A stretch of 64,000 nt of DNA from Clitopilus passeckerianus (lineage: Eukaryota > Basidiomycota > Agaricomycetes > Agaricales > Entolomataceae): positions 91,967-155,966 of the forward strand of contig CALYLX010000078.1 of NCBI GenBank assembly GCA_944990035.1. Reading direction: 5' to 3'. How positions within the stretch are numbered: position 1 is the first letter of the stretch; each line of letters begins with the position of its first letter. Position numbers and translations under genes: made by a program. The notes under the pieces are model-generated. The model worked only from the letters and a program-made list of their open reading frames with translations. It searched no databases and was not told where the DNA came from. Below, in pieces: positions 20,062 through 32,954 of this stretch.

Positions 20062-21751
20062 TCAGCTCAGGCTACTTGGCCATGACCGTGCGGACGGGAT
20101 TCTATGCAATGAACAGATCTCTCGATCATCCATATCCCGGGTGATGATATGCCTCGTTAGAGCGCACTTCCGTAGCTTGAGGATTAATCGTGTTTCCGTG
20201 ACTGTGGTTATACACCAGCAGAAGCTGTCGAGAACTCATGAGTATGAATTCAACGCCAAGATGACAAGGACGAACCAAACGTATAGAAACAGATCTTGTT
20301 TTGGAGCAGACATAGTGGCCACGAGGTTCAAAACGGTTACAGCTGCAAATGCGGCCGTTCAATATCCGTTCCCTTCGTCTGATACAAACACTTACTGAAG
20401 ATGATCTGATATTTTCGGGAGTAGTATTAGAATTGGTCTGCTCCCGATCTCGATCAATTTCCAGATGTGCACTCACCAAAGTAGATGAGACTCCAAGCTT
20501 GTACACGCGCGGGGAGATTTTCATGTCCTGGGTCGTGGGTCCTCGAAGCGCGTTGTAACACACTATTACGCTTGCAATCGCTTCAAAAACCACCTGAAAG
20601 TGAGTGGAAAAAGTTGTTACAGTCAGTGGAGATCGGGGAGGAATTCCAACAGAAGCTGTCTTACTCCAGGCACAAAAATCACCGAGAAGAACGTCTTTGA
20701 ACCCTCGTCTCCAATGGCACATATGCCCATATCTTGTTCTGTATCGAAGTACAATGCCGCTATTTTGTACGAGATCAGCATTCACATGTTGCAAGGGTTA
20801 TCACGAGTGATTCAGACTTACGGCCTACTCTGACGATACCGTTGGCAGCAAGTCCAATGACTGACATTTGAGTGAAAACGAACAAGCCGAAGGTGATCCA
20901 AATCAGGCGTCGGTTGCGTTTCCAGATTATCCAAAGCCAGAGAATCATGAGGACTGTGTAGAGTGTGAGTGTTGGGACGAGGAAAGAGGCAACGAAGGAT
21001 TGGACGGACAATGAAGAGATCCAGTCGTAATGACACAAAGCAAGACCTGGGTATGTGGATGAGGAAGGTTTGAAGGTGTTTAGGAGATGAATGCTCACTG
21101 CAGCGTCATACCACCTTTGACAGCTGGGATTTGGTTTGTCAGGGACAGCCTCTTTAACAGGGGTGAAGGTAGATTTGAAGCTTACAACTACGAAGCTCGG
21201 TCAATGAACTATTACGGATGTGAGAAGATTATCACTTACTCCATCCGAGAACGACCTTCCTGCCAGCCCGCTAAGGTCTATTGCTATCAGTCGTTGGTTG
21301 GTGGTGGGTATCGGGATAAGACTCACGATATGTGCTCACGAGAACGGCAGCACCAACCACGTATCGAAGCAACAAGAACAACACCTTGGGAGGACTCCAT
21401 TTTGCCTTCCATACCAACTCTACTTCCTCCTGAAAGAGCAGTACATGATCGTAGAGGAGGGCCTGAGGAGTGATAAGGATTAAAGGGCTTGCTTCTAAGT
21501 CGCTACGAGGGATATAGTTACCGTAATACCAGCTCCTGTACACAAAAACAGGTCAGACTTGACGGATGCATTCACCTGAAAACCGTTTACTCACCTCCGA
21601 GAAACCTCGATGCCTGCAGTGTGAGAACGGGCTGCCACTCGGCCACCATCTAGGGGAGAGGATCGGTGGGAGCAGTAGAGGGGATGTCTCCAGGTCCTAG
21701 CAGCGACAGTCCCCTCACTGCATGAGGGAAAGGAGTATCTGTGGAGGCCAT
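20062..21751 (-). CDS. DUF6533 seven-helix membrane protein
   Basis: The N-terminal exon pair gives the DUF6533 signature of Agaricomycete seven-helix proteins: AGIT-ALLYDHVLLF, then EEVELVWKAKWSPPKVLFLLLRY. A conserved-type loop (NPSCQRWYDAA) and a helix-rich exon follow (about 20830-21098, with SFVASFLVPTLTLYTVLMILWLW and FGLFVFTQMSVIGLAANGI). Further helices lie near 20600-20520 and 20330-20280. The C-terminus has a basic tail (RLILKLRKCALTRH). The family has no known function; its receptor-like layout is only suggestive. The start is either 21751, using a 33-nt first exon, or 21651. Several inner and 3' exon joints are uncertain, so the call rests on the N-terminal half. Confidence 0.75.
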
Positions 21752-22708
21752 AACGAGGAGACCCTATTATTCAAATATCCACCAAGCACTGGTCATCAGC
21801 CCAATTTGGGCCCACTGTAGAGTCCCTGGATCCGTGCTCGCCGAGACAGTTACTGAGTTCCATCATATCAGGGTTCTCCAAGCTTGCTTGTAGTCAGATC
21901 ATCACCACAGCTCTGAGATCTCTCCCCACTGCCCGGGTTAGCAAGAATCTGGAGATGGTTACCCTGGCCTCTCAAATTACAGGAAAGTCGGAACCGTTGA
22001 TTCTGTATCCTTTCCATAGCTTGATTTCATTTGGTCGAGCTGGCTGCTTTCAGATTCTGAGTGTATGGAAATTGAAACAGAAAGCGCTGAGAGGGCTGGC
22101 AACGAACTGCCATGATGGTGAATCCTTCTGATCTCGGAAGATTTTTCTGTGGATGGACTAGCTTCTTATCTCTAGCCATTCAAGATTCAAGTCGGGCGTA
22201 CGTTCGGGCGAAACTATCCCGTGGACAGTCATCAAGGTTGGCAGTTTCTCCGAAGGCGTGTTTTCGACGATGAACCAACACCTCCATGATCAAACGGAGT
22301 CTGAGGTGGAAGGATCATGATATCAGCTTTACAGTGGACACAGGCAAAAGTCGCGCTCTCGTCTTGGGGACTTGCTTTTTGTCTGGATGTGCAAGAACTT
22401 GTCTTTTTACTTCGACTTGGACGGCTCTCGCGGCACTGCAGACAATGCAGACCGAAAAGATGATGGACCTTCGAGCTCAATTTCTGCTTAATGCCGCCCG
22501 AATAGGACTCGTGGACATACCAAAGCCCCCTTTCAAACGCGGCTTCAAAACCTCCTTACCGCACGCTCTGCTCTGGTGATTTACGCTGTCAACGGCTCAT
22601 AGTAGCCGCTTGCAGTCCAGTTTAGTACTCTGCTGCGAGCTGCGAGCTGTCATCTACTGGAATAAAAGTCATGTTCCTTCACCGGGAAGCTCACTTCAAT
22701 TGATCAGG
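21752..22708. other. Intergenic region
   Basis: It holds the promoters of the divergent DUF6533 and secreted-protein genes. Open frames at 22232-22480 (minus) and 22286-22579 (plus) overlap each other and have no splice or family support. Confidence 0.5.
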
Positions 22709-23571
22709 ATGTTCAGCTTCTATGCCCCGTTGGTTTTTTTGGCATTGACTGTACTGTCACAGGCCAGCCAGGCTGTTTTCCCGCCAGCTGCTCCGTTTTA
22801 CTCCTCGTCCTTCGTGAACCCCAAACCTCCTAACATTACTGCGGAATTTGGGGCCAATTGGATGCAGGTGATCGACCTACATTCCCTGAGCATCTTGAGC
22901 GTTTCGCTGACAACCTTCATAAGCACAAGTACGACGTAAACGTCAATACGAACATTGCAAGTGGTTATGTGAGGCATTCAAATATCTCTCCTCTCGTCGA
23001 GAGTCTAATTCTTCCGATAGCTCTATATCAGTCCTTTTCAGCAGAAGATTCGCCTGGACAGTGCTGAGAACGGGAAGCTTGATTCAAGCTTGTTCGATTT
23101 CACGAACACGACCTCGGATGGCTTGGTTTCTAATGTGATCCTTGCATACGAAGGTGGTGTCACCTCGGCCACTTGCTCTTACTACTAGTGAGTTCTGGCC
23201 CTTCCACTTTGTGATTGATTGACTTAACACGTATGTAGCGTCGAGCCTTTCATTATTCTGCTCACGCCGGACATCCTCTCAACGTCTGAATCTGTTTATA
23301 CTGGCATTCACCACGACGACCTCTACGGTGAAGTTAGCGGTTGGGAGTTCATAGTAAGTGGGTCCGCTTGCAGAAATAGCTTCAAGTTCCTCACCCGGCT
23401 TTTTCTCAGTACAGCAACGTCGTCGTACACTTCTTCCTCGACCCCAACAACACGTTGATACGGTATGACTTCACTGAGCCTGGCCCATTACGCACCTTTG
23501 CAACAACTCGTTTCTTCAATATTGTACCTGGGCCTATTAATTCCACCGTGTTCGAGACTGCGTGTCTTTGA
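22709..23571 (+). CDS. Secreted protein of unknown function (208 aa)
   Basis: Five exons join in phase: 22709-22867, 22924-22968, 23042-23187, 23239-23353 and 23410-23571. The product opens with a clear signal peptide (MFSFYAPLVFLALTVLSQAS), followed by PFYSSSFVNPKPPNITAEF and several likely N-glycosylation sites (NIT, NTT, NNT, NST). It has few cysteines and no transmembrane segment after the signal. The body alternates short hydrophobic strands and aromatic loops (LYGEVSGWEF, NVVVHFFLDPNN), suggesting a beta-rich extracellular domain. I do not recognise a named family. Coding quality and clean intron phases support a real gene. Confidence 0.8.
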
Positions 23572-24182
23572 AGTACTCTGTAGTAGACAACATTGCGCTG
23601 TATCAACGTCTACAATCTGAATAGATAACGTTTCTTTCGTAAACTGATTCGGCCTATAGGCCTTCATCATCTTGCGACCTGGAGTCTAGACCGGAAAACA
23701 GAAACCCAAACTCACGCGCTATCTTTCAACTGAGGCCATATCGCGTGGGTGAACAAACATGCCAAATGCTGCTTCCTTCAACAGCCTCTCGTCAGACCCA
23801 TTCCACCACATCAGTTTGCAACGTTGCAAGTAAAGATGCAATAATAAATTCACCGTAACACTGGATGGATGCATGTACATGGACAGCAGAGGTAAACATG
23901 AATAATGAATCGACTTATACGAATAAATCCACGACGTAATGAATGTTATGATATGTAGAACTTGAAGGTATTTCCGGTATCCGGTCCCGGCATGAAGTCG
24001 GTATAATAAAAGGGTATAAGCAAGGAGAGGCACTGGAACGCCGGAAAGCGGTAATTGAAAAAAGAAAAAGCGACCGTGAATGTAAACAAGTATAGTGATA
24101 TGAATATGGGATTACAGCGATTGACTGCGGGTATCTCCATAGAATAGCACACCTTTAGGTCATAGGATCAGCTGCAGAGGCT
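23572..24182. other. Convergent intergenic gap
   Basis: AT-rich 3' flanks of two convergent genes. No feature was recognised. Confidence 0.6.
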
Positions 24183-27100
24183 TCAATCTTCTTCTTCCTC
24201 TTCTTCCAGAACATTGTGCAGAGGCGCACCGTGAATATAACGCCCCGGACTGGACCTTCCAGTCTCGCTGAAAGAGATTGCGGGAGGATCAAAGGGTTCC
24301 CCAGGAGAGGGTTCAGCAGGTTCAGGCGGCGTTACATCCGTTTGAATAACAGGTGGTTGTGGTGGAGGCGGAGGAGATGGAGATCCCTCCTTGGGCTGAC
24401 TTCCAGCACGAACAGGGTTGCGAGAAGGCTGAAGAGGTGTGATAGGAACCATGGGAGGCATCGGAATTGAGCTCACTGGCTTGGGACTGCTTGCATTTCG
24501 ATCTCTTTCCTCATACATCGCCCTCAAGGCTGCTGTTTTGCTCAGCGGAGCAGGTTGATGAATTTCGAGCCCGTTGGCTTTCTGGGGCGTGGCTAGCGCT
24601 GGCTCGAGCTGAATCTGCTGTGCTGCTTCGTGTGGAGGAGAGGGGCGGGGATCAGGTGGAAGAGGGAGCTTTCGCAGAGAAGCAGGGACTGGGGCTGGCA
24701 CGGGTTGTGGTGTATCCCCTTCTGCCTCTTCGTCCTCATGATCAAATGCCAATCGGTCTCGAGGATCTTCATCATGCTGGGAGATAGGTCGTCGGTCAGG
24801 ATGGAGGTCAAAATAACCCTTGCGGCGTTGCCTTGCAGCAGCAAGCTGGGCATGAAGGGTAGACAGTGCTTCGTCCTCTTCTGGTTCTTCATGATTATCG
24901 CTCGACGAAGCGTACGACTGATTTGTGTACGAGGTATCTGCAGCGGAATCTGCGGTCGAATCCTCCGACTTCTGGATCTTGTGCGCCCTTGGCACTCGCT
25001 CAATCTCATCCACATCCGCGTCATACTGGAGATTGTGACGTTCCGGAGCAGGAGCACGTTCCACACGTGTTTGCGGTGCAGGTTCCTGCTCGCTTTGCAG
25101 TGAGAGTGTCCTATCCCTGACACCAGCCAACACCTTCTCAACCTCCATGCTCGCTATATCAGGATCACTCCTCCTGACCTGACCCCTCTTCCTCTCCCCA
25201 AACTCGGCATCCTGGCCACCCATCCTCCTTTCATGAGTGTCGACCAGTATGTCCACCCAAGCGTCATCCCTCTTCTTTCTCCTGACACTGTCTGGCAACG
25301 TGTCATCGTACAGCAGATCTTCTTCGCTGTCCCTGGCGGTAGCGAGACGCGTTTCGAATTCTACAGTCGAATATTCAGAAGGCGTCAATCCTTTTCGTTG
25401 TGGACCCCCGGGACTAGGCACGGGGATTCCAAGAAAAGACGCACGTTTTGAAGGTGTTGCATTCGGTCTCGGTGCTGAACCAGGCTGTAACTCCCTCGCC
25501 CTGGCGGGAACAGTGGGAGTACTAACTCGGGCTAGGGGTGCTCCGGGTACGGACGGCACAGGCGGAATCGGCGGCTGAGCGGTATGTGCTGAAGAGACTG
25601 CTGATAGAGCCCGCGGAGGCGGATGGTTCTTGACTGAGGGCTGGAGAGAGATAGCCTTGGTGGTTTCTCCTGCCAACAAGCCCTCGAACTCGGCCTCACG
25701 GAAACCTGGACTTCGGGGGACTTGCCCAACGACGTAGGGTCGGCCATTGAGAGTAGCTGCTGGTTTCCATTGCCTAGTGCTGGGCGTGAATAGTGATGGA
25801 AGCCGGCGACGAGACGATGTGACGCCAGAAGAAAGCTTCTGCCTATATTCCCAGGGCACGAACTCTTCGAATAGAACAAGGGTACTGTCGGTTCGTGGAT
25901 CGCTCCCACCGGAGATCGTCGATCGTGTAGGTGGCAGTGACTTGAATTCAACCTGGGTAAGCCAGACAAGAGCCTCAGTTTCAATTTCATCTTATCAATA
26001 TTGATATACTGACCAATGCCCAATTGCAGTCCCTGTCGACCTTTTCTGCCCTCTCATTGTCCATCCATCCACCGCCGTAGACCAGGTCGCAGAAGACATC
26101 AATAAATGCCTCCTCGATAACTTCTTCATTGCCAATGACAGGCTCAGTATCCCATCCGAACGCCGGGAGCGCCTTTTCTGTCTTCTTCAACTTCTTGTTC
26201 AGTTCCACATTGTTTACTGGGAACGAAGAGATCGACTTCGCCACGGGAGAACTGAACTGAAGTGTAGCGCTGAGGGAACCATCAGAGCGGGTGAATCCCG
26301 CTGAAGAGAAATCATTCCAGGAAAGTGTCTCGCGTTTAGTAGATCGTTGCTAATTAAAGAAACAGATTAGACCCCCTCCACAACTGCGCAAAAGTTGTAA
26401 ACCCACCTGGCGAGCACTCTCAGTCAAATCGAATTGCAGTTTCTTTTCAAGCTGTCCGCCGAATCCCATGTCTTCAAATTCTCCCCACTTCAAATCCGTC
26501 AAACTCCTGAATCTATCCTCTCCCTCCTTCTTGCCTCCAAAGCCCAATCCGAAGTAATCGGGATCCGTTTCACTCGTCACAGAGCTAGAATAGCTGGTAT
26601 AACTGCTGCCCATGGACGGCGTATTGCTGACAGAGGGAACTTGGGAAGCATTACCAGGACCAGTATCTGGATGGAAGTTGGCTGGGAGGTTCATCCGTTT
26701 CCTGTACCCCTCCGCATATCTCGGCGGGAGCTTCAATGTGGGAGGAGCAATCCTTCCCCACTGCTTGGAGGAGAAAAGGCCGTTTTCAGCAAGCGCCCCA
26801 TTGGGCAGGCGAGTTCGATGTGCCCAAGATGCGCCAGACTTGACAAGATCAGGGCAGTACATCCGGACGTTTCGGCGGACGTTCATCACTCTGAGGGTGC
26901 GTACGCCTTGGCGGGCCTGTGGTCGCCGATTTCCAGTCTCATGCAGGAAGGGGAGTGTGGATGGGTATCCCTTGATCCATTCCTTCAGACGTGTTGGAAC
27001 GCCGAGAGACGCCGCACTGCCAGATAGGCCAACAGAAGAGCCTTGTGAGAGTGCAGGTGCATCTTGCCAGCGGACGAAGGCAAGGAGTATGTGCTCGGTT

Positions 27101-28120
27101 GCTTGCACAGATCGGAGGTAATGTACATAAGTGTTGTGGAAACTAAGGGTAGATGGGCCTAGGCCGAAAATGAGGGGTCCGAAAAGGGGCGAAAGTGTTG
27201 GTGGGGTATGGCCTGAGGAAGTGCTGTTGGCTGTTAGGCGCGAGAGTAAAGTAAGGAGGGTGACGAGAATGGTCTGTAGTGCTGGATCTAAGGTAGGTAG
27301 AAAAGTCGAGAAATGCGTTGGGGGGTATCCATAGGCTATATGGATGGTCAGATAACGGTTGGCGCCTGATGCTGTGAATATACTGACCAGCTTCGGAATC
27401 TCTAAACTCCACGTAATGCTCCCAAGAGACTAAACCACGAACTTCCTGGCCTCTTACTGAGCGCAATGCTCTGGCCAAACCCCATCTCAAGCACATGCCC
27501 AGCTCGTGGGGACCCGCGAACCTGACCTCATCTCTCCACTTCACTTCCGCCTCAGCAGCGCCATGACCACCACCAGTGGTGGTACAGGTGTTTAAAAATG
27601 CTTGAATTAATCGCTTAATAGCAGCCGACGAGATATCCAGCGCCGTAGTAGAAAAGATGAAAGGAGTGGTGATGCCACCTCGTGTTGTCAACTCGTCGGA
27701 GACGACAATCACCAGCCTTGCGACCTGTTCCAAGCCAAGGATTACATGGCGTTGGTATGAGAGATAGCCATAATCGTGCTCCTCAAAGTATTCGGGGACC
27801 GTTTGGCTACCGCCCTGGATGCGTGGTCGCTCAAGGTCCAGTGGGTAGAAGGCGCCATCCGGGAGTTGTGGTTGTTGTTGTTGCTCCTCCTCCTGGGCTC
27901 GACGGAGATCCTTTACAGAACCACCATAGCCCTTAGCTGCGAGCTTCTCCTGCTCCTTGAGCCTCTTCTTGTCCTTTTTCGAGAGCTGTGTCGGAGTGAC
28001 AGAGCGCGTGGAGAGCTTGCTGGACACCCGGCCGAACTCGTCAAAGTTGTGGCTGGTCGGGGCTAATAGTTCGTTCTTCGCTGTCGAGGTTGTCCTTGAA
28101 CGCGAAAAGAGACTGGGCAT
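24183..28120 (-). CDS. MSB1: Msb1/Mug8-domain (DUF1708) morphogenesis protein, 1255 aa
   Basis: Fungal Msb1/Mug8 proteins act in polarity and cell-wall signalling with Rho GTPases, and the domain is RhoGAP-like. Four exons: 27388-28120, 26407-27335, 26014-26349 and 24183-25952. The N-terminus has FDEFGRVSSKLS, then the Msb1 core begins at YGYLSYQRHVILGLEQVARL and TTPFIFSTTALDISSAAIK and runs through exon 3 (FIDVFCDLVYGGGW, LVLFEEFVPWEYRQ). The last 550 residues are disordered, rich in Pro, Arg and Glu, and end in an acidic run. The exact molecular role in basidiomycetes is not established. The N-terminal start matches the family. All introns are short GT-AG. Confidence 0.88.
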
Positions 28121-28393
28121 CGAGGGGAACGGCGAGCAAAGGGTGGTATGATCTCCCCCTCTCGAAGGGTGGTGAGCGTAAAGGTGCGTTCGGAAAACTC
28201 CGCAACAGGTCCATCTCCCTTGCGACGCTGCAAATTTCGATAACGACCCACAAGGACGCTTAGAACTGTGATCTCGACCATCTGGGAGATCTTTACCCGT
28301 AGTTTTACAGTAAACATTTCACAATTGCACGGAACAATTCACTCCAAAGTACATTGCCATTCAAGTAAATACAATGATCTACATACGCGGAAG

Positions 28394-29325
28394 TTACACC
28401 GTGTCCTTGTGGACTTCCCGCCATTCTTCCCTTCTCGCAGATTGACCCGTGTACATGGGTCTGGGGAAGCCACCAGTACCAGGGAAAGAGGTATAAGGCT
28501 GATTGGGAGAAGCATTCTGGAGAACAATGAGCTTGTCATCGGCGGAAGAACAGACGGAATTGCTTACCGGAGAATACCCCTGGAACGGATAACCATTTCC
28601 TGTAGATGCTTGATTGACAGGTGCCGTCGCAGGTGGTCTCAGGCCTCCAGTGGTCCCATATCTCATCAATGTAGCGGGGTACGTGTCACTCTTCCCTGAC
28701 GCCGGAAAATTGGCCGAAGGTGGCAGCGGCATATTTGCAGGCGATACCATACCATGACCATGAGCGGGATAGGCTGGCTCTGGCTCAGGAGTCTGAGGAT
28801 AGGCATGAGGCGACCTGGGGTCGAAGCTGGTCACGTAGGTCGTCGGAAGTGGGCCTTGGATTTGAGATGGCTCGACTTGGTACACCTCAGCGATTACTTC
28901 TTCCCGTCGAGCACGGCGACGTCGGAGGCAAAGGTACAGGACCATGCTCAACATAACTGATATCACTACAAACATACAAACCGCCCCGTGTCAGCAATAC
29001 GAAAATAAGTGAGGCACATTAACGAGACGTACAGAGGCAAATACCTGCGCCAATGCCAATCCTGGCGCCTACGGACAGTTTCTTGGCACATTGGATCATG
29101 TCATTGCTGAAACCAAACTTTCAGCGCCGTAATTACATCTAATAATGATGAGACTCACGCCGACTCGAAGCATACTTCCTTGCTCGCAGCAGCACCCGGA
29201 ACAGTAGCAATACCCCAAACCAGGACAGCAGCCGCAGAGAGAATTCGAATATCTGTGGCAGGGTTCACAAGTTAGGATAGGGGGAAAACATAAGAACCTG
29301 AAGGGTCCTCACTTGAGCCGCGCAT
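28394..29325 (-). CDS. Single-pass membrane protein with Pro-rich cytoplasmic tail, unknown function (246 aa)
   Basis: Four exons join in phase: 29313-29325 (13 nt), 29159-29252, 29045-29106 and 28394-28965. The N-terminus is a likely signal peptide (ILSAAAVLVWGIATVPGAAA). A short ectodomain with two Cys follows (KEVCFESA, MIQCAKK). The transmembrane helix spans an exon joint (IGIGAG then VISVMLSMVLYLCL) and is followed by a positive stop (RRRRARR). The cytoplasmic tail is Pro/Tyr/Ser-rich and disordered. The layout resembles fungal wall-stress sensors, but the ectodomain is too short for a WSC or mucin sensor. No family was recognised. Confidence 0.72.
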
Positions 29326-30244
29326 CTTCGTATCACCAGGAACAGAAGCAGAAATTGAGTAGCAAAGGAGAGTAAGAGCCTAGTATCGCACAGCGAACGA
29401 AGACGTTGAAGAACCCGCACAGCAGGACTTCGAAGAGCAGACGCAAGGGAGAGGGTGGTGGTGGAGATCAACTCGCAAACCTCGTAACGAAGCGTAGAGC
29501 GCCGTGGTCTTGATATTTCACTGGCGAGGCCATCACAGTGAACCGTGTCAGGTTTTGATCTCACCCACCGAAGAGGCACAGCAATGTTGATGATGATTGA
29601 TTCCCCCTAATTGTCATAGAAACTTGCTCAAGTAAAGTCACAGGTCAATTGTGCAATGGCGAAGATTCGAGGAGCTTCAGGACCCGACGAAAACCAGTTC
29701 AGATTAGAAACAGTAGAGCCTCAAGCCTGCAGAGCCAATTTGTGTGACGAAGATAGACCGTGACCTTTGTGACAGAGTAATCACGAAGGCAAAGATAGCC
29801 AAACAAGAGTCGTCCAAATGTGGGAATCGTACGCGTCTTGCGCTCAGCATTCTCGAAGACCCACTCTCCAGCTGGCGGGTTTCATTGACTTGCGTTGTAC
29901 AAAATATCATGGAACAAACGATCCATAGATGAATCCACGTCATGGACGCGTAAAATTGCCGTCGATCCAACCCAGAGTCTCTATTGGAACGCAAAACAAT
30001 CTTTTCTCCATACTCAATACGGACTGGGATGAGTCGTCTGGACCCGTTCCCAGATCTAAGTTTAGGGCTGGCTCCAAAAAACCCGCCGAAATCTACTCTT
30101 TTCATCTCCGGCCGAAGTTTGGTAGAGGCAAACATGGGCAAGTTCGAAATCCAGTATATCAAGGGAAGTCAGCCCCTAACTCTCTCTTCTTCAGGTTGAC
30201 TACTCCCCTCGACCACCGACCCACCAACATCGAGCAAAATCAAG
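29326..30244. other. Divergent intergenic region
   Basis: Promoters of two divergent membrane-protein genes. Frames at 29704-30264 on both strands overlap and lack support. Confidence 0.5.
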
Positions 30245-32297
30245 ATGCAGACCACTATACATGACCAATTAGCCTTACTGGCTGCCTTATTCACCACCCA
30301 CCTTCACGAATTACTTCTCTTCTGCCTCTTTATCGGTGCTCTCACTCGTGTCTTTCTGGTCCTCGTCGACATCGGCTCTAACGGCATCAAAGGCCTCATC
30401 TCCCTCGCTTTTGTCAAGCACCTTGCTGGTAGAGGCATTAAATCGTCCTTACGCCACCTCGTCGTCGTTGCCCTCGTCGTCGTAGTCTCGAACACCATTT
30501 ATCCAGGCTCAGCCGACGACTTCTTCGAGATACTTGGCCTCCAAGACCGCTTTATTGACCTGCCTATCTTATCGGCGTTGTATCCTCTGGTGAACACGCG
30601 CATCGATACGACATACGTCCTCGACGTCAGCCGCCGAACTGTCAATAGCCTTGACGGCAGAGACCTGATGGTCATGGGAATCGTGGTGGTGTACTTTGTT
30701 CTATATCTCTTCCAAGGCCCTGCAGTGGCGAAAACTGGCGGGCGCGAGATTGTGGCCAACTTCCCAAGTAACACTAACGCCGGCGTTACAGAGCAAGGTT
30801 GGTATTTCTCGTTCTCTTTTCCCTTCGCCTACAGTTACTGATGATTCTGCCACAGATTCTAGTCTAGATATGTCCTCTGGCTATGGAACGATGTTTTCGG
30901 GGGATTCCACTACCCTCACTCAGAGTATGTTATTAGACTCCTATCTGTTTTAAAGTAGCCTAATAGACGTTTTTGTAGTTGGTTTCCCCGCCAAGTATGG
31001 AGACTCGTGGATCAAGCCCAAGATGAAGCGCCTCATCGCGGTCCGCGCTCAACGTCGCATCAAGAAGGCTGCTACTGCGAAAAACACTGCCACGCAGGTC
31101 AAGGTCATCAACTCATCGGTCAAGAAGATTGTCGAATCATCGTTGGACTCGGATTACGCGGCAGACAATGAAGCTTTGGTCACCTCCTCTTCAACCCGAG
31201 TCAAGTCCTCCAAGCGCAGGCAGCAACACCAACGCATAACCCCGTCGAAGGATGCTCAACAACCACGTCAACCTCCTAGCAGGCTCGAGGGTGAAAAAGT
31301 TTCCACGGAGTCAAAGATCATCGCTAAACTTGACTCCACGACCATGAAACCAATTTCGCCGCTCTCTTCGTATCCCCAGGATCACAAAGAAGAGCTACTC
31401 GCCTCGGAGGTTGTCGAACAGTATCCCACCCTTCCTGCCTACGAATCCAGTGACTCTGTTGTTTCCATGGCCTTCACCGAAATTTACGGCGGTGAAATCG
31501 TTGTGCTCAGCTCCTTCGACTCTGTCCAGTCCGTTGTTCGAGACTCCGAATTACCTGCTGCTATCCCATCCGTTGCAGAGGCGCCCATGATTGGAACTGA
31601 GGCTGCTGGACCCGCTCTCAGTTCTCTTCCGACTTATGAATCCCTCTTCTCGCGTTCTTCGATGGAGTTGACTGGAGACTACGGCCGTATACCCAATGCT
31701 CCCAAGGACAAGACCACCCCTGAAGATCCTGTGCAAAACCGCTCTGTTGCTGAAGTATCTATGCTTATCGAAAAGGCACTGGAAGAGACAGGAAAAGAAG
31801 AGGAAGACGTCGGAATCCCAATCATTCTACTCGACGGCGAGGAGGTTGATGTCTCGGTCCTGGTCGAAGAAGAACAAGAGGAATTGGAACACGAGCAGGT
31901 ATCCTCTCCACCACGCCTCACAAGTGTCGAAAAGGGCAAACGTTGGGACTTCTATACGCCAGAACACTCCCCGGAGACCTCTCGGTTCCTCTCAGTGCAC
32001 TTCGACTCGCCTTTCAACCCCGGTATGGCCTCGACACCTTGCAAGCCTGGGAAGATGATGGCCAACCCTGCACCTCTGGTTCATGCATCTCTTCCAGTCA
32101 CGCCCATCCGAAAGTCAAGACAGATCAAGCTTCCCCGCGCTGTTCCGTTTGAGATTCCAAAGTGGGCTCTGGTCGAGGTGTCCCCATGCACTGTTCGCTC
32201 TCCTGAGATTTACGTTCCTGATGATCTTCCCGACCTACCTCCTATGCCTCCCATGTCCGATGATGAAGATTACGATGCTTTCATGTCCAATTGTTAG
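30245..32297 (+). CDS. Multi-pass membrane protein with long disordered tail, unknown function (646 aa)
   Basis: Three exons: 30245-30797, 30856-30924 and 30979-32297. Exon 1 encodes three hydrophobic helices (LLLFCLFIGALTRVFLVLV near residue 25, HLVVVALVVVVSNTIY near 75, LMVMGIVVVYFVLYLFQG near 145). Exon 3 starts with a basic stretch (KMKRLIAVRAQRRIKKAA). About 400 disordered residues follow, with acidic patches, repeated LPAYES/LPTYES-like motifs and a C-terminal PDDLPDLPPMPPMSDDEDYD. The LPxYES motifs resemble PY-type docking sites, but this is inference. No family was recognised. The start is the first ATG in frame. Confidence 0.75.
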
Positions 32298-32954
32298 TAG
32301 AAACTTGATTTGCTCATAGTTCCAACGACTCCAAGACCTTTATCATTATCATTTTGCGCTATCTTTACGTATCTTTTATCGATAGCTTCATTATAGTTCC
32401 TGGCTTATCTTTTTTGCAGTATTTTTTTGTATTATTTTGGTCTATCAGTTGCTCCATTCTACTTTTTTGCAGTATTTTAACTTGATGTTACCGGTCATCG
32501 TCACCTACCTATCGACTACCGACAACTTAATTATAGATTATTCTTACTTTATTTTGCAGTACTCTTCCACGTCGTCTTTCCTGAGGTTTATGAGAATAAT
32601 TCCATTACTTCTTTCCTTTACTTTATTACCCCTTGCGTCGTTGATTCCGAGGTAGTCGCAGAACATGTGCCGTCGCCGTTCTACGGATCAGGCCGGCTTA
32701 GAGGAACTCCGGGGAATAAAGGCTCACATCGATAGCTCTATAGTCGTCCGAACCCTCGAGAAGCATCTCTAGCCTGCCTGTAGTCGAAGTCGTAATCCAC
32801 GGCATGTCAGCGGATTCAGAAGCGACCTGTGTAGTTTCCCCGTCAGATCCCGTCAGATCTAAATACCCGTCGGTCTGGCAGCAGACGCCGTGCTTGGGTA
32901 CATTTAGATCCAGTACTACAACCTCAGTTGCTCAGCATCGAGAACGCCAGCACC
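32298..32954. other. Intergenic region with T-rich repeats and a duplicated promoter
   Basis: The AT-rich 3' flank contains the motif TTTTGCAGTA three times (near 32413, 32465 and 32552). From about 32650 on, the sequence resembles the flank upstream of SHP1 (36220-36577). Confidence 0.6.

Noticed and set aside
22232..22579. Overlapping frames on both strands, one with several Cys, considered as a zinc-finger gene
   Set aside because: Cys spacing is irregular, no introns or start context fit, and the two frames are mutually exclusive shadows.
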